Origin: Actinomycetota bacterium
Lineage (GTDB): Bacteria > Actinomycetota > Thermoleophilia > RBG-16-64-13
Direction: 5' to 3'
Length of the DNA: 64,000 nucleotides
NCBI GenBank assembly: GCA_016278725.1
Contig: JADQBG010000013.1
Span: 109,472-173,471, forward strand
This document shows positions 48,463-57,768 of the stretch, piece by piece. Numbering within the stretch: position 1 is the first letter of the stretch; every line of letters begins with the position of its first letter. A program made the translations under genes and the position numbers. Below the pieces are notes generated by a model, which saw only the letters and a list, made by a program, of their open reading frames with translations, was not told the origin of the DNA and did no database searches.

Positions 48463-50136
48463 ATGCTCGATCTTCCCTATCCTCGTTTGCTCACCGCCCG
48501 ACTCGTTGGCGAGCCGCTTTCACCCTCGCACGAGAGAGTGATGGTGGAGTGGTGGGAAGATCCGGACTTCTCCCACATGGTTGGCGGGCCCCGCCCCCGG
48601 GCCGAGACGCGCCTGCGGTTGATCCAGTCGATCGCGGAGGGAGAGGCATTGCAGGAACCGAGCCGCGGACGGGCCTGGCGGATGACTTGGGTACTCCGCC
48701 GACGCGAATCCCAGGAATTGGTCGGATGGGTCGGAGTGCGGCAACTCTGGCTGGCGGGCGGCAGAGCCTACGCCGAGCCGTGTTCGCTGGGCGAACCCTC
48801 GGCGGAGGTCTTCTACGCGCTCGCACCCGAAGCGAGGACGCAGGGTTTGGCCACCGAGGCGGCAACGGCCGCGCTCACGGAGGCGCGGCGCCTGGGACTA
48901 CTGGCCGAAAGGACCGTCGGCCTGGTTCTGCCGCAGAACCAGGCCTCCCGTCGGGTTCTGGAGAAGCTGGGCTTCCGTGCGAACGGGACGCTCATCCATG
49001 GGGGCATACCCCATCTGCTCTATGAGCGCCGGGAGTGGGACCGGTCGCGGCCGGCCCCACCGGGGAGCGACCAGCCGCTGCCGACGGAGCCCCTCGAGCG
49101 TCCCCTCGGCCTGGGCATGATCGGGGCGGGAAGGTATCTGCAGGATTTCCTGGCTCCGGGGCTCAAACGGCAGATCGGAAAAGGAGCGGTGCGCCCGACC
49201 GGCGTGGTCACGCTTCGCCAGGAATCCGCCGCCAAGGCGGCTTCTGCTTTCGGTTTTCGCTTCGCGGCGACCGGCGATGAGGGAATCGCCCGCCTGCTGA
49301 ACGACCCCCAAACCGAAGCGATCGTCATCGCCACCCGTCACGATACCCATGCCCAGTTGGCGGCGGCGGCGCTGCGCGCCGGCCGCCACGTGCTCGTGGA
49401 GAAGCCGCTCGCCCTGACCGAGGAGGGGCTCGAAGAGGTGCAGTCGGCCTTTGCCCAGACGCGGCGGCGTCTGCGACTGCTGACCGGCTTCAACCGTCGC
49501 TTCGCGCCTCTGGCCGGGCCTCTGGCTCGGGCGCTCCGGGGGCGATCCGGGCCTTTCCAGCTGAGCATCGTGGTCAATGCGCGTCCGCTTCCCCCCGGAC
49601 ACTGGCGCAGCGATCGAGTCCAGGGCGGAGGGCGGCTGCTTGGCCACGCGGTGCACTTCATCGACCTCGCCCGCTTTCTGGTCGATAGCACGTTCGACCG
49701 GGTGGAGGCGGAGTGTCTGGACGGCGGAGGGGCAGGGGTCGGAGCCGGGTCGAGGCCGTGGACCGGCTCGCGGCTACACACACGCGAAGAAACCGGTGAT
49801 CCCGAGAACCTGCTTATCCGGATGGCTTTTGCGGACGGGAGTCGGGCCGTGGTGCACTACTGCCCCACCGGGGATCCCCGCCTCTTGGGGGAACAGTTGT
49901 GGGTGAGCGGCGGCGGCCTGACCGCTTGGGTCAACAACTGGGCCGCTCTGGAGATCCGGGCAGACGGCGAGACGCTATCGCAGAGTCTCCCCGCACCAGA
50001 CAAGGGATTCCGCGCCCAGTTGGAGGGCTTCCTCGAGGCGATTCGCTACGGCTTGCCTGGGGACTTAACCCGGGGGGATGAGCAGTTCGAGGTGGCTTTG
50101 CATGCCATTCGCGCGGCCCAAGACCTGAGGGCTTAA
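48463..50136 (+). CDS. GNAT acetyltransferase-Gfo/Idh/MocA oxidoreductase fusion
   Basis: A 557-residue two-domain protein. Residues about 1-190 are a GNAT N-acetyltransferase of the RimJ type (YALAPEARTQGLATEAATAAL and NQASRRVLEKLGFRANGTL, acetyl-CoA loop). After a Pro-rich linker, residues about 207-557 form a Gfo/Idh/MocA oxidoreductase: GMIGAGRYLQDF (dinucleotide loop), VIATRHDTHAQLAAAALRAGRHVLVEKP (begins near 281) with the conserved EKP, and GGGRLLGHAVHFIDLARFLV. A plausible job is acetyl-modification and reduction or oxidation of an amino or keto sugar, which fits the surface-sugar genes nearby. ATG 48463 has no ribosome site. Confidence 0.85.
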   Translation: MLDLPYPRLLTARLVGEPLSPSHERVMVEWWEDPDFSHMVGGPRPRAETRLRLIQSIAEGEALQEPSRGRAWRMTWVLRRRESQELVGWVGVRQLWLAGGRAYAEPCSLGEPSAEVFYALAPEARTQGLATEAATAALTEARRLGLLAERTVGLVLPQNQASRRVLEKLGFRANGTLIHGGIPHLLYERREWDRSRPAPPGSDQPLPTEPLERPLGLGMIGAGRYLQDFLAPGLKRQIGKGAVRPTGVVTLRQESAAKAASAFGFRFAATGDEGIARLLNDPQTEAIVIATRHDTHAQLAAAALRAGRHVLVEKPLALTEEGLEEVQSAFAQTRRRLRLLTGFNRRFAPLAGPLARALRGRSGPFQLSIVVNARPLPPGHWRSDRVQGGGRLLGHAVHFIDLARFLVDSTFDRVEAECLDGGGAGVGAGSRPWTGSRLHTREETGDPENLLIRMAFADGSRAVVHYCPTGDPRLLGEQLWVSGGGLTAWVNNWAALEIRADGETLSQSLPAPDKGFRAQLEGFLEAIRYGLPGDLTRGDEQFEVALHAIRAAQDLRA

Positions 50137-50216
50137 CCAAGGAGGGCCGCCGGCGCTATCCGTGCCCACCGGACCTTTGGTCAGTTACGGACCGGGGCGC
50201 AATCGCCCGCTCGGGC

Positions 50217-50588
50217 TCAGGCCAGCGCGCAGCTGCCGATCCCGCATTCCTCCGCTTCTTCTTCCCCCAGTTGCTCCCCGTTCCCTTCGGGGCACAGGGT
50301 AGCGACTTCCTCTTCGTCTCCGGCAAAGGCAGTTTCGGCGGCCTCACAATGGGCCCGCTCCAGTTCGGCGATGCGGGGACCCATCGAGTATTCCTGAGTC
50401 AGCTCGGATTGCACGACGAAGCCGCGCGCCTGCATGGTCGCCAGCAACCGATGGGCCGTGGCTTTGTTGAGGCCGACCTCCCGGGCCAGGTCGGTCAGCC
50501 GGGCGCTGGGATGCCCCGCGAGGGCCTCGAGCAGTACCAGCGATCGATAGACGCACTGGCATGGAACCCCGGCCTTCGTGGAACCCAC
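50217..50588 (-). CDS. IclR-type DNA-binding protein lacking effector domain, Cys-rich tail
   Basis: A 123-residue protein. Residues about 11-80 form an IclR winged helix (CVYRSLVLLEALAGHPSARLTDLAREVGLNKATAHRLLATMQARGF is the region, with recognition helix LNKATAHRLLATM). The usual effector domain of about 170 residues is missing; instead there is an acidic tail with CPEGNGEQLG and EECGIGSCALA. GTG 50588 follows AAAGGAGG. The four cysteines of the tail and the ones in CQC near residue 10 could bind a metal or sense redox state. It is divergent from the FAH-family gene, a probable target. Confidence 0.75.
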   Translation of the reverse strand: MGSTKAGVPCQCVYRSLVLLEALAGHPSARLTDLAREVGLNKATAHRLLATMQARGFVVQSELTQEYSMGPRIAELERAHCEAAETAFAGDEEEVATLCPEGNGEQLGEEEAEECGIGSCALA

Positions 50589-50794
50589 TGGCGCCCTCCT
50601 TTGGCATTATGAACGGTATGGCGCGAAATTCGCCGATTGTGAGCGATTGTAGAGGCCTCATCCCGGGAGATGACCTTGGTCCCGCCGAACGGTTCATGAT
50701 CGGCGATGAGCGGTAGGCTTCGTTTGGAAAGCGGCTCGCAGATCCGCCGGAAACGCGCGCATCGTCCGGGGAATGAACTCGAGGAGGGCTCCAG

Positions 50795-51592
50795 ATGAGG
50801 TTGGTCACCTACGAAGACGGCTTTGGCCGCGTGGATGGAGATCGCATCATTCCCATGGGTGCGGACCTTCGCACCTATCTGGTCAATGGTGTCCACGAGG
50901 ACGGAGTTCCCATCGAACTGCGCTCGGTCAAGTTGCACGCGCCCGTCCCCAACCCGAGCAAGGTAATCGGCATCGGGCTGAACTACCGGGACTTCGCTGA
51001 ACTGACCGGCCAGCAGATCCCGGAGCTGCCTATCCTCTTTCCAAAATTCGCGAACTCGATCATCGGCCCGGGTGATCCCATCATCATCCCGCCCATGTGC
51101 GAGCAGCCCGACTACGAGGCCGAACTCGCGGTGGTCATCGGCCGCGCGGCCCGCAACGTCAGCGCCGACGAGGCCCTGGACTACGTGGCGGGCTACACGT
51201 GCGCCAACGACGTCACCGCGCGCGATATGAGTGCCAAGGCAGGTCAGTGGCTGTGGGGTAAGGCGATCGACAGCTTCCTGCCCATGGGGCCCTGGTTGGT
51301 GACGCCGGACGAGCTCGAACCGCAGGACCCGCAGCAATTGGACATTCTCTGTACGCTCAACGGCGAGGTCTTGATCGACTCGACCACCCGGCACATGAAC
51401 ACGACGGTGGCGGGCCTCATCAGCCACCTGTCCCAGATAATGACGCTGGTGCCGGGCGATGTGCTGCTGACCGGTACGCCCGCGGGAGTCGGGGTGAACC
51501 AGGACCCGCCTCGCTGGCTGAAGCCGGGAGACGAGGTCACCATCTCGATTCAGGGGATCGGCGACCTGACCAACACCGTGGCGGAGGCCTGA
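50795..51592 (+). CDS. Fumarylacetoacetate hydrolase family protein
   Basis: A 265-residue enzyme of the FAH superfamily, which cleaves or decarboxylates 2-oxo and beta-diketo acids with a divalent metal. Family segments are VIGIGLNYRDFAELTGQ, LPILFPKFANSIIGPGDPI, DYEAELAVVIGR (metal-binding Glu pair), YTCANDVTARD and GDVLLTGTPAGVG. Members with this length include acylpyruvases and oxaloacetate decarboxylases; the exact reaction cannot be chosen. ATG 50795 follows GAGGAGGG. A short IclR-like regulator is encoded divergently 206 bases away. Confidence 0.93.
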   Translation: MRLVTYEDGFGRVDGDRIIPMGADLRTYLVNGVHEDGVPIELRSVKLHAPVPNPSKVIGIGLNYRDFAELTGQQIPELPILFPKFANSIIGPGDPIIIPPMCEQPDYEAELAVVIGRAARNVSADEALDYVAGYTCANDVTARDMSAKAGQWLWGKAIDSFLPMGPWLVTPDELEPQDPQQLDILCTLNGEVLIDSTTRHMNTTVAGLISHLSQIMTLVPGDVLLTGTPAGVGVNQDPPRWLKPGDEVTISIQGIGDLTNTVAEA

Positions 51593-51624
51593 GCCGGAGA
51601 CGGTCCGTCTATACACCGAGCAGA

Positions 51625-51657
51625 TGCGGCGGCCGGAGTACGCTGCGGCGGCCGGAG
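51625..51657. repeat. Two direct copies of a 14-base unit
   Basis: TGCGGCGGCCGGAG is present at 51625-51638 and 51644-51657. The second copy takes part in the terminator hairpin that follows. Confidence 0.8.
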
Positions 51658-51672
51658 CAGGCTCCGCCGCCG
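51646..51672. terminator. Shared terminator between FAH gene and SLH metallopeptidase gene
   Basis: CGGCGGC-c-GGAG / CTCC-GCCGCCG pair around CAGG with one bulged C, between the 3' ends of two converging genes. No T-run follows. Confidence 0.5.
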
Positions 51673-51687
51673 TGTTAGAGCCGGCTT

Positions 51688-53811
51688 TCAGTCCGCCGTC
51701 AAAGTGTTGTACAGGATCTTGGCCACGTGGCCGCGGGTCGCTGTGCCGTAAGGGTCGAAGATGCTCTCACTCTTGCCGTTCACCAGGCCGTTGAAGTGGG
51801 CGGCGGCCACGTAGCCGCCGTCCGCCGGAGCCACGTCGGTGAAGCCGGGGTCGTAGTCCGCGGGTGGGGCCGCCAGTTGGTCGCCGGCGGCGCGCACGAG
51901 AATGCGCACCAGTTGGATGCGGGTCAGCCGGTCGAACGGTCCGAAGTTGCCGTTGGCGTAACCGCTGATGATGCCCGCCTGCGCCGCCCTTTCTACGAAC
52001 TGGAAGGGATAGGCGGCTCCGTCGTTGGGCACGTCCGGGAAGCTCGCCTGGGTGAGAAACTCACCCGTCTCGTCCAGATCGAAGCCAAGTACCGCCATCT
52101 TTGCCAGTTGGGCCCGGAGCACCGGGTTGTACGGGCCGAAGGTGCCGTTCGCGTAGCCGCCGATGACGCCCGCCGCCGCCAGATAGCTGATGGCCGGATA
52201 GAACTCGTGCTCGGTGGAGACGTCCGGAAAGCTCGGAGCGGGCGGGACCCCGGGTTCGGGACTCTCCACGGTGGTCGACGTCGGCGGCATGGAGGTTGTC
52301 GTCACCGACGGCGGTGCGGTCGAACTCGTGGTGGATGTGGTGCTGGTGGTCGGGGGGCTCGTGGTGGATGTCGTGCTGGTGGTCGAGGTGGTGCTCGTGA
52401 CCGGGGGAGCGGTGCCCGCGCCGTAAATCCACTGCAGTCCGGCTATGTCTCCGGCGCTCAAGACTCGCTTCTGGGCTCCCGAGCTTCCCTGGCCGAACAT
52501 CACCTTTTCGCGATCATCGCCGTAGAGATCCCGCAGGTTCAGCCAGTGGCCCAACTCGTGCAGGGCGGTGCTCTGCACGTCGTAGATGGAGTACGAGGAG
52601 CCGGTCCCCCAACTGTAGTAGTCGTTGAAGGCGATGTCGGCCTCGTAGATGATCCCGTTCGAGGACCAGTAGGAGGCCTGAGCGAGCATACCGGCCGGCA
52701 GCAGGGTGCTACTCCAGAAGATGGAGTTCTGTCCGTCCCCGGAATTGTCGGTGACGGCCGAAGCTCCCAGGTTGCGTAAGGTGAAGCCGCCCGCGGCATT
52801 CCAGGTGGAGGCGGCCGCCCCGACCAAGGAGGCTTCGAGCGAGGTGTCGGCGGTGTTGGCGTTCACCGAGAACGAGGTGCTGTTTCTCGGCCAGCGGATG
52901 CCGCCGTAGCCGAAGGTCACGTCGAACCAGACGGCGTTGCTGCGCTCGCCGAGGGAGTTGACGACCGTCGCATAGCCGGAGCCCGCGGAGGCGGGATAGC
53001 CGCTGACGGTGCCAGTCGGCACTTCGGCCACTATGCGCGTGTCTGTCCACTGGTTGATGCTCGTGGCGCGGACGGGAGTGGTGCCCCGGTAGGTGAAGTC
53101 GACGCCCGCATCCACCCGGGTATTCCCAAAACCCGATCCGGTGATGGTGACCAGGGTATCGGTGCCGGCGGAGCCCGAGTCAGGGGTGATGGCGCTGATC
53201 ACGGGACCGGCCGTGCTCGCGGCGGCCTCGGACGCGGACGCGGTGTCGGCAATAGTTGACTCCGCGGTTACCGAATCGGGCGAGCGGGCGGGAATGACGG
53301 TCTTGGCCGAGTTCGCTATGTCCCGGCCGGAAACCACGGCTTCCACCTCTTCCAGTGTCAGTCCGAGCTCGGGCGCCCGTTCCCCCTCCACGCGAAGCTT
53401 TCCCTGCCATCCTCCGATCACTCTGCCCTCGGCGTCGAGAAAGAGGAGGGCGATCTCACCCGGCTGGAATGACGGCGATCCGGGGACGACCATCGTCAGC
53501 CCCCCGAGTTTCCCGCCGCGGGCTTTGGCCACGACGGGTATGCCGGTTCGTTCGTGGTTGGGCCCCTTCATCGTCCGGCGAACGCGCAGATCTGCGGTGG
53601 TCTCGAGTTCTCCCCGACCTTTCGCCTGCCGGGTGCCGGTGCTCTTCACCTCGGCCACCACGACGTGGTCCGCAAGTTCCGCCATCTCACCGAGTGACAA
53701 AGGAATCACGGTGCTGGCCCGGACAGGCGCTGATTGAACCGCAAATAGGAACGCGAGGCAGAGAAAGAGAAGAGGGAACGCGGCCCTGGAGCCGAGAGCC
53801 AGTTTGTGCAC
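51688..53811 (-). CDS. Secreted matrixin-like metallopeptidase with IPT/TIG and SLH domains
   Basis: A 707-residue surface protein. In order: signal peptide (about 1-32), an N-terminal domain to about 160, an IPT/TIG fold (VISAITPDSGSAGTDTLVTI, about 205-295), a zinc-protease domain with HELGHWLNLRD (about 431-441), a Thr/Ser linker (about 470-535) and three SLH repeats (FPDVSTEHEFYPAISYLAA, FPDVPNDGAAYPFQFVERA, FTDVAPADGGYVAAAHFNG). The metal site has HExxH; the usual third ligand motif GxxH/D reads NLRD, so Asp would be the third ligand as in snapalysins, with Asn in place of Gly. GTG 53811 follows GGAGG. It should be held on the wall like the SLH cytochrome. Confidence 0.85.
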   Translation of the reverse strand: MHKLALGSRAAFPLLFLCLAFLFAVQSAPVRASTVIPLSLGEMAELADHVVVAEVKSTGTRQAKGRGELETTADLRVRRTMKGPNHERTGIPVVAKARGGKLGGLTMVVPGSPSFQPGEIALLFLDAEGRVIGGWQGKLRVEGERAPELGLTLEEVEAVVSGRDIANSAKTVIPARSPDSVTAESTIADTASASEAAASTAGPVISAITPDSGSAGTDTLVTITGSGFGNTRVDAGVDFTYRGTTPVRATSINQWTDTRIVAEVPTGTVSGYPASAGSGYATVVNSLGERSNAVWFDVTFGYGGIRWPRNSTSFSVNANTADTSLEASLVGAAASTWNAAGGFTLRNLGASAVTDNSGDGQNSIFWSSTLLPAGMLAQASYWSSNGIIYEADIAFNDYYSWGTGSSYSIYDVQSTALHELGHWLNLRDLYGDDREKVMFGQGSSGAQKRVLSAGDIAGLQWIYGAGTAPPVTSTTSTTSTTSTTSPPTTSTTSTTSSTAPPSVTTTSMPPTSTTVESPEPGVPPAPSFPDVSTEHEFYPAISYLAAAGVIGGYANGTFGPYNPVLRAQLAKMAVLGFDLDETGEFLTQASFPDVPNDGAAYPFQFVERAAQAGIISGYANGNFGPFDRLTRIQLVRILVRAAGDQLAAPPADYDPGFTDVAPADGGYVAAAHFNGLVNGKSESIFDPYGTATRGHVAKILYNTLTAD

Positions 53812-53983
53812 GGGGTGCCTCCGGACTACGAGTGTGTTGCCGCGCCACGCCGGTTTCCGTTTGCCGAGAAACCCATCGCCAGCCAGAGGAATTTATCGGC
53901 TGTTGATTAGTTTTGCCTTAGAACGGAAAACAGGGCCTTACGGCGCGGCTACTTTCCATGGTGCACAATTAAAAAGCTTTCAC

Positions 53984-53989
53984 TATAAT
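53984..53989 (+). promoter_or_regulatory. -10 element (TATAAT) before capD-like gene
   Basis: A perfect TATAAT in an AT-rich stretch about 80 bases before the ATG at 54067. No good -35 is visible. The remaining intergenic bases from 53812 hold no gene I can support. Confidence 0.5.
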
Positions 53990-54066
53990 GAAATTGGCGC
54001 CAGGGATTCTACGGGGAGGCAACGGATTTGCCGCGACGGTGTGGTCACCCGCGGCGAGGCAGGGTT

Positions 54067-56133
54067 ATGTATCGGCTGATTGATAGGCTCCCGCACAGGC
54101 GCGCGACTCTGGTTCTCGCCGATGGCCTCCTGGTATTCGCTGCTTACTATTGCGCCCTGCTCCTGCGATTTGACGGGACCGTTCCCCCGGACCTCGGGAT
54201 CTTCGGATCCTTCCAGGCATTCCTGCCGATCGCGATCACCGTCCATCTTGGCGCCAATTGGGGCGAGGGCGTCTATCGCATCGTTACCCGGTTCTTGGGC
54301 GTCGGCCAAGCTCTGCGCATGGCCAAGAGCGGGTTGTTCGCGATGACCTTCCTGCTGATGGTCGTGCTGGCGCTCCCCGGTTCGCGCATCGCGCCGATCT
54401 CGGTGGTCTTGATCGGGGCGCTTCTCTCCGTGGTGGCGATGGCGGGCTACCGGCTCTACTGGAGGGTTCTCGTAGAGCACACCGACGCACCCGGGGGCGA
54501 GACCCGCAATCTGCTCGTGGTCGGGGCGGGCGCCGCGGCCAGCGCCGTGGTTTCCGAAGTCCACCGTAATCCGAGCATTGGGGCGAAAATCGTAGCCCTG
54601 GTGGATGACAATCGCAGACTCAAAGGCATGCGCCTCCGCGACGTGCCGGTGATGGGGACGGTCGACGACGTCCCGTCGCTCGTCGAGCGCCACGGCATCG
54701 ACGAGATTCTCATAGCCATTCCCTCGGCGGAAGCTGCCGATATGGCGCGTATCCATGAGATCTGCAGCCGAACCAGTGCCAAACTGAAAACCCTTCCCAG
54801 CCTGGGCGATTTGGTCAATGGGGAGGCATCGCTGGCGGACGCCAGAGAGCTCCGGATCGAGGACCTTCTTGGCCGGCCCAAGGCGGAAATCGACGTGGAA
54901 GCAATTGCAGAGTTCATCCGGGGACGTCGGGTTCTCATCACGGGGGCCGCCGGCTCCATCGGTTCCGAACTCAGCCGGCAGATCTCCGCCTTCCATCCCG
55001 CGCAACTCGTGCTGGTGGACAAGGACGAGTCCGCGCTATACCAACTGCATGAGGACCTGCGGAAGCTGGGCGACTCCAGCTACTCGGTTCATCCGATGAG
55101 CGTGAGCGTACGTCATAAGGTGGAATGGCTTTTCGCCCGGGTGCGCCCGGAAGTGGTCTTTCACGCCGCCGCTTACAAGCACGTTCCACTGATGGAGATG
55201 AACCCGGACGAAGCGGTGATCACGAACGTGAAGGGGACGGCGATTCTGGCGGAAACCGCCGCCGCCTACGGGGTGGAGCGCTTCATCAACATCTCCACCG
55301 ACAAGGCGGTCGATCCGGTGAACGTGATGGGCGCCACCAAGCGCATCGGCGAGATGATCGTCAGGCGCATGTCGCTGCACCACCCGGGCACGAGGTTCGC
55401 TTCGGTTCGTTTCGGCAACGTGCTGGGCAGCCGCGGGAGCGTAATCCCCATCTTCCGCCGGCAGATCGAGGGCGGCGGTCCGGTGACGATCACCCATCCC
55501 GAAATGACACGCTACTTCATGACCATCGAGGAGGCCGTCAGACTGGTGCTGCAGGCGGCGACTCTTGCGGAAACGCTGCCGCACCGCGATCGCAACTCCA
55601 CCGGTGTCTTTGTGCTGGAGATGGGCGAACCCGTCACTATTCTGAGCCTCGCCGAGCAGATGATAGGTCTACTGGGCAAAGGACGAGATATCGCGATCGA
55701 ATTCACCGGGCTGCGTCCCGGCGAGAAGTTGGAGGAGCACTTGGTCTGCTGTGGGGAGGCATTTGCCCATACCGAGCATCCGCTGATCAACGTGGCCACG
55801 CTTGATGACGGATTACGTCCCAACCCCAGCGACCTGCCCGGCAACTTCGACGGCAACCTGCGCGAGCTTATACACCTCGCCGAGATCAACGCGGACTCGG
55901 ACAAGATCCGGGCGGCGATGATGCGCTGCGCGCCGACCTACCATGCCCAGAACGGGAACGGGAACGGCCGCGCGGAGTTGCGGGAGTTTCCGGTGCCGGG
56001 AACTGGAGGCGTAGTGCATCAGCTTGAGGCGGCAGATCAGCGGCGGCGCGACGCGGGTATCGATGACGTCGGTCAGATCGAGCGTTCTGACCCCAGGTTC
56101 AATTCATCGTCCTATCCGGCGGCGACTCACTGA
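54067..56133 (+). CDS. Membrane-bound nucleotide-sugar 4,6-dehydratase/epimerase, CapD/FlaA1 type
   Basis: A 688-residue enzyme of polysaccharide biosynthesis. Four membrane helices (about 15-120) are followed by a first Rossmann domain (NLLVVGAGAAASAVVSEV, about 149-166) and a second, catalytic SDR domain (VLITGAAGSIGSELSRQI, about 292-309) with HAAAYKHVPLMEMNP, NISTDKAVDPVNVMGATKR and RFGNVLGSRGSVIPIFRRQI. CapD/PglF-type enzymes convert UDP-GlcNAc to a 4-keto-6-deoxy sugar; the catalytic site uses NISTDKAVDPVNVMGATKR in place of YxxxK. A TTG start 39 bases upstream behind GGGGAGG is a fair alternative. The C-terminal 60 residues are non-conserved. Confidence 0.9.
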   Translation: MYRLIDRLPHRRATLVLADGLLVFAAYYCALLLRFDGTVPPDLGIFGSFQAFLPIAITVHLGANWGEGVYRIVTRFLGVGQALRMAKSGLFAMTFLLMVVLALPGSRIAPISVVLIGALLSVVAMAGYRLYWRVLVEHTDAPGGETRNLLVVGAGAAASAVVSEVHRNPSIGAKIVALVDDNRRLKGMRLRDVPVMGTVDDVPSLVERHGIDEILIAIPSAEAADMARIHEICSRTSAKLKTLPSLGDLVNGEASLADARELRIEDLLGRPKAEIDVEAIAEFIRGRRVLITGAAGSIGSELSRQISAFHPAQLVLVDKDESALYQLHEDLRKLGDSSYSVHPMSVSVRHKVEWLFARVRPEVVFHAAAYKHVPLMEMNPDEAVITNVKGTAILAETAAAYGVERFINISTDKAVDPVNVMGATKRIGEMIVRRMSLHHPGTRFASVRFGNVLGSRGSVIPIFRRQIEGGGPVTITHPEMTRYFMTIEEAVRLVLQAATLAETLPHRDRNSTGVFVLEMGEPVTILSLAEQMIGLLGKGRDIAIEFTGLRPGEKLEEHLVCCGEAFAHTEHPLINVATLDDGLRPNPSDLPGNFDGNLRELIHLAEINADSDKIRAAMMRCAPTYHAQNGNGNGRAELREFPVPGTGGVVHQLEAADQRRRDAGIDDVGQIERSDPRFNSSSYPAATH

Positions 56134-56188
56134 CCCGCCACGCAATGGGCCGTCTTGAGGCGTCCGGATTACGCCAGAGCTCTTCCTC

Positions 56189-57700
56189 TTACGCCTTGAC
56201 CACCCGCGCCGCCACCCCGGCCGGCACCGCGTTGCGCGTATCGATCACCAACTGCGCCCGCTCGTAAAGCGCAGCCTCACCGAACTCCTCATGCGCCGTC
56301 ATCAGCACCACCGCGTCGTAGCGGGCGAGTTCCTCCGCCGTGCAGGGGACGCCGGCCATAACCACGTCATGGTGGCGGCCGGCGTGCGAGCGGGGAATGT
56401 GTGGGTCACAGTAGGAGACGTCCGCCCCCAGATCCCGCAGTAGCTCGATGATCTCGTAGCTGGGGGACTCGCGGTCGTCGTCGATGTCGGCCTTGTAGGA
56501 GAGGCCGAGGATCAGCACCCTCGCGTCCTTGATGCTCTTGCCCTCGTCGTTAAGCGCCCGCACGGTGTGAGCCGCCACCCACTGCGGCATGCTCGTGTTG
56601 ATCTCGCCCGCGAGCTCGATGAAGCGGGTCCAGTGCCCGTACTCCGACGCTTTCCAGGAGAGGTAGAAGGGGTCGAGCGGGATGCAGTGCCCGCCCAATC
56701 CGGGTCCCGGATAGAAGGCCTGGAAGCCGAAGGGTTTGGTCTTGGCCGCCTCGATCACCTCCCAGATGTCGATGTCCATCCGCTCGAAGATCATTTTCAG
56801 CTCGTTGACCAGGGCGATGTTGACGGAGCGATAGATGTTCTCGAGGAGCTTGGAGCTCTCGGCGACCCGAGCGTGGCTGACCGGCACCACCTGATCCATC
56901 ACCTGCGCGTAGAGCGCGGCCGCGACGTAGGTGGAGAGTTCGTTGACGCCACCGACCACCTTGGGGATCGACTTGGTGCCGAACTCCTTGTTGCCGGGAT
57001 CCTCGCGTTCGGGCGAGAAGGCCAGGAAGAAGTCATCGGGCGTGGCCAGGTCGGACTGTTCGAGAATGGGGAGGACTTCCTCGTCGGTGGTGCCGGGGTA
57101 GGTGGTCGATTCCAAAACGACCAGCTGTCCGGGCTTGAGGTGTTTCTGGATCTCGGCGGCGGTCTCCCGCACGTAGGAGAGGTCGGGGTCGCGGTGCACG
57201 CCCAGCGGTGTGGGCACGCAGATGATGATGGCGTCGCAATCGTCGAGCCGAGAGAAATCGGTGGTGGCCTCGAAGCCGGCGGTCGACTCGAGTCCGGCGG
57301 CCCCGTCCTGGCGGGAGCGTTCGCGGGCGGCGTTCACCCGCTCGGGCCCGATGTGGCGGATGTAGGATTCCCCCCGGTTGAGCATCTCCACCTTGGCCGG
57401 GTCGACGTCGAAGCCGACCACGCTGAAGCCCTCTTCGCTAAAGAGCAACGCTAGGGGGAGACCCACATAGCCCTGGCCGATGATGCCGATGGTCGCGGTT
57501 CGTCGCTGGAGCTTAGCGAGTAGCTTGGATGCGAGCGGATTGTCGCTCGGCGCGGCCATGGTCCCGTCGCCCCCGGTCCCCAGCCCGTCGCCAGCGCTGG
57601 CTCGCGCGGTTTCAACCTCGCCCGCTTCGGCCCCAAGCTTCCGCTGCAGTTCCTCCGCCGTGAAAGTCTCGGCGGGTTCTACCGGTTCGACCGGATCCAT
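56189..57700 (-). CDS. UDP-N-acetylhexosamine 6-dehydrogenase (WbpA/WbpO type)
   Basis: A 503-residue nucleotide-sugar dehydrogenase. After an unusual acidic, low-complexity extension of about 68 residues, the NAD domain starts with IGIIGQGYVGLPLALLFSEEGF, followed by VVGFDVDP, CVPTPLGVHRDPDLSYV, VLESTTYPGTTDE, FSPEREDPGN and the catalytic Cys in GPGLGGHCIPLDPFYLSWKA. The last motif is that of the UDP-GlcNAc/UDP-GalNAc branch rather than UDP-glucose dehydrogenases. The product would be a uronic acid such as UDP-GlcNAcA or UDP-GalNAcA for surface polymers. It is about 70 bases downstream of the epimerase gene on the same strand. Confidence 0.9.
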   Translation of the reverse strand: MDPVEPVEPAETFTAEELQRKLGAEAGEVETARASAGDGLGTGGDGTMAAPSDNPLASKLLAKLQRRTATIGIIGQGYVGLPLALLFSEEGFSVVGFDVDPAKVEMLNRGESYIRHIGPERVNAARERSRQDGAAGLESTAGFEATTDFSRLDDCDAIIICVPTPLGVHRDPDLSYVRETAAEIQKHLKPGQLVVLESTTYPGTTDEEVLPILEQSDLATPDDFFLAFSPEREDPGNKEFGTKSIPKVVGGVNELSTYVAAALYAQVMDQVVPVSHARVAESSKLLENIYRSVNIALVNELKMIFERMDIDIWEVIEAAKTKPFGFQAFYPGPGLGGHCIPLDPFYLSWKASEYGHWTRFIELAGEINTSMPQWVAAHTVRALNDEGKSIKDARVLILGLSYKADIDDDRESPSYEIIELLRDLGADVSYCDPHIPRSHAGRHHDVVMAGVPCTAEELARYDAVVLMTAHEEFGEAALYERAQLVIDTRNAVPAGVAARVVKA

Positions 57701-57768
57701 CTAAAGCTCCTTATTTCGAATCTGCGGGCCGCCGTCCCCCCGGATCACCGCGATGATCGTGAAATCTC

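Noticed and set aside
51625..51657. Target-site duplication of a mobile element
   Set aside because: The 14-base copies are only 19 bases apart with nothing between them; they are part of a terminator region.
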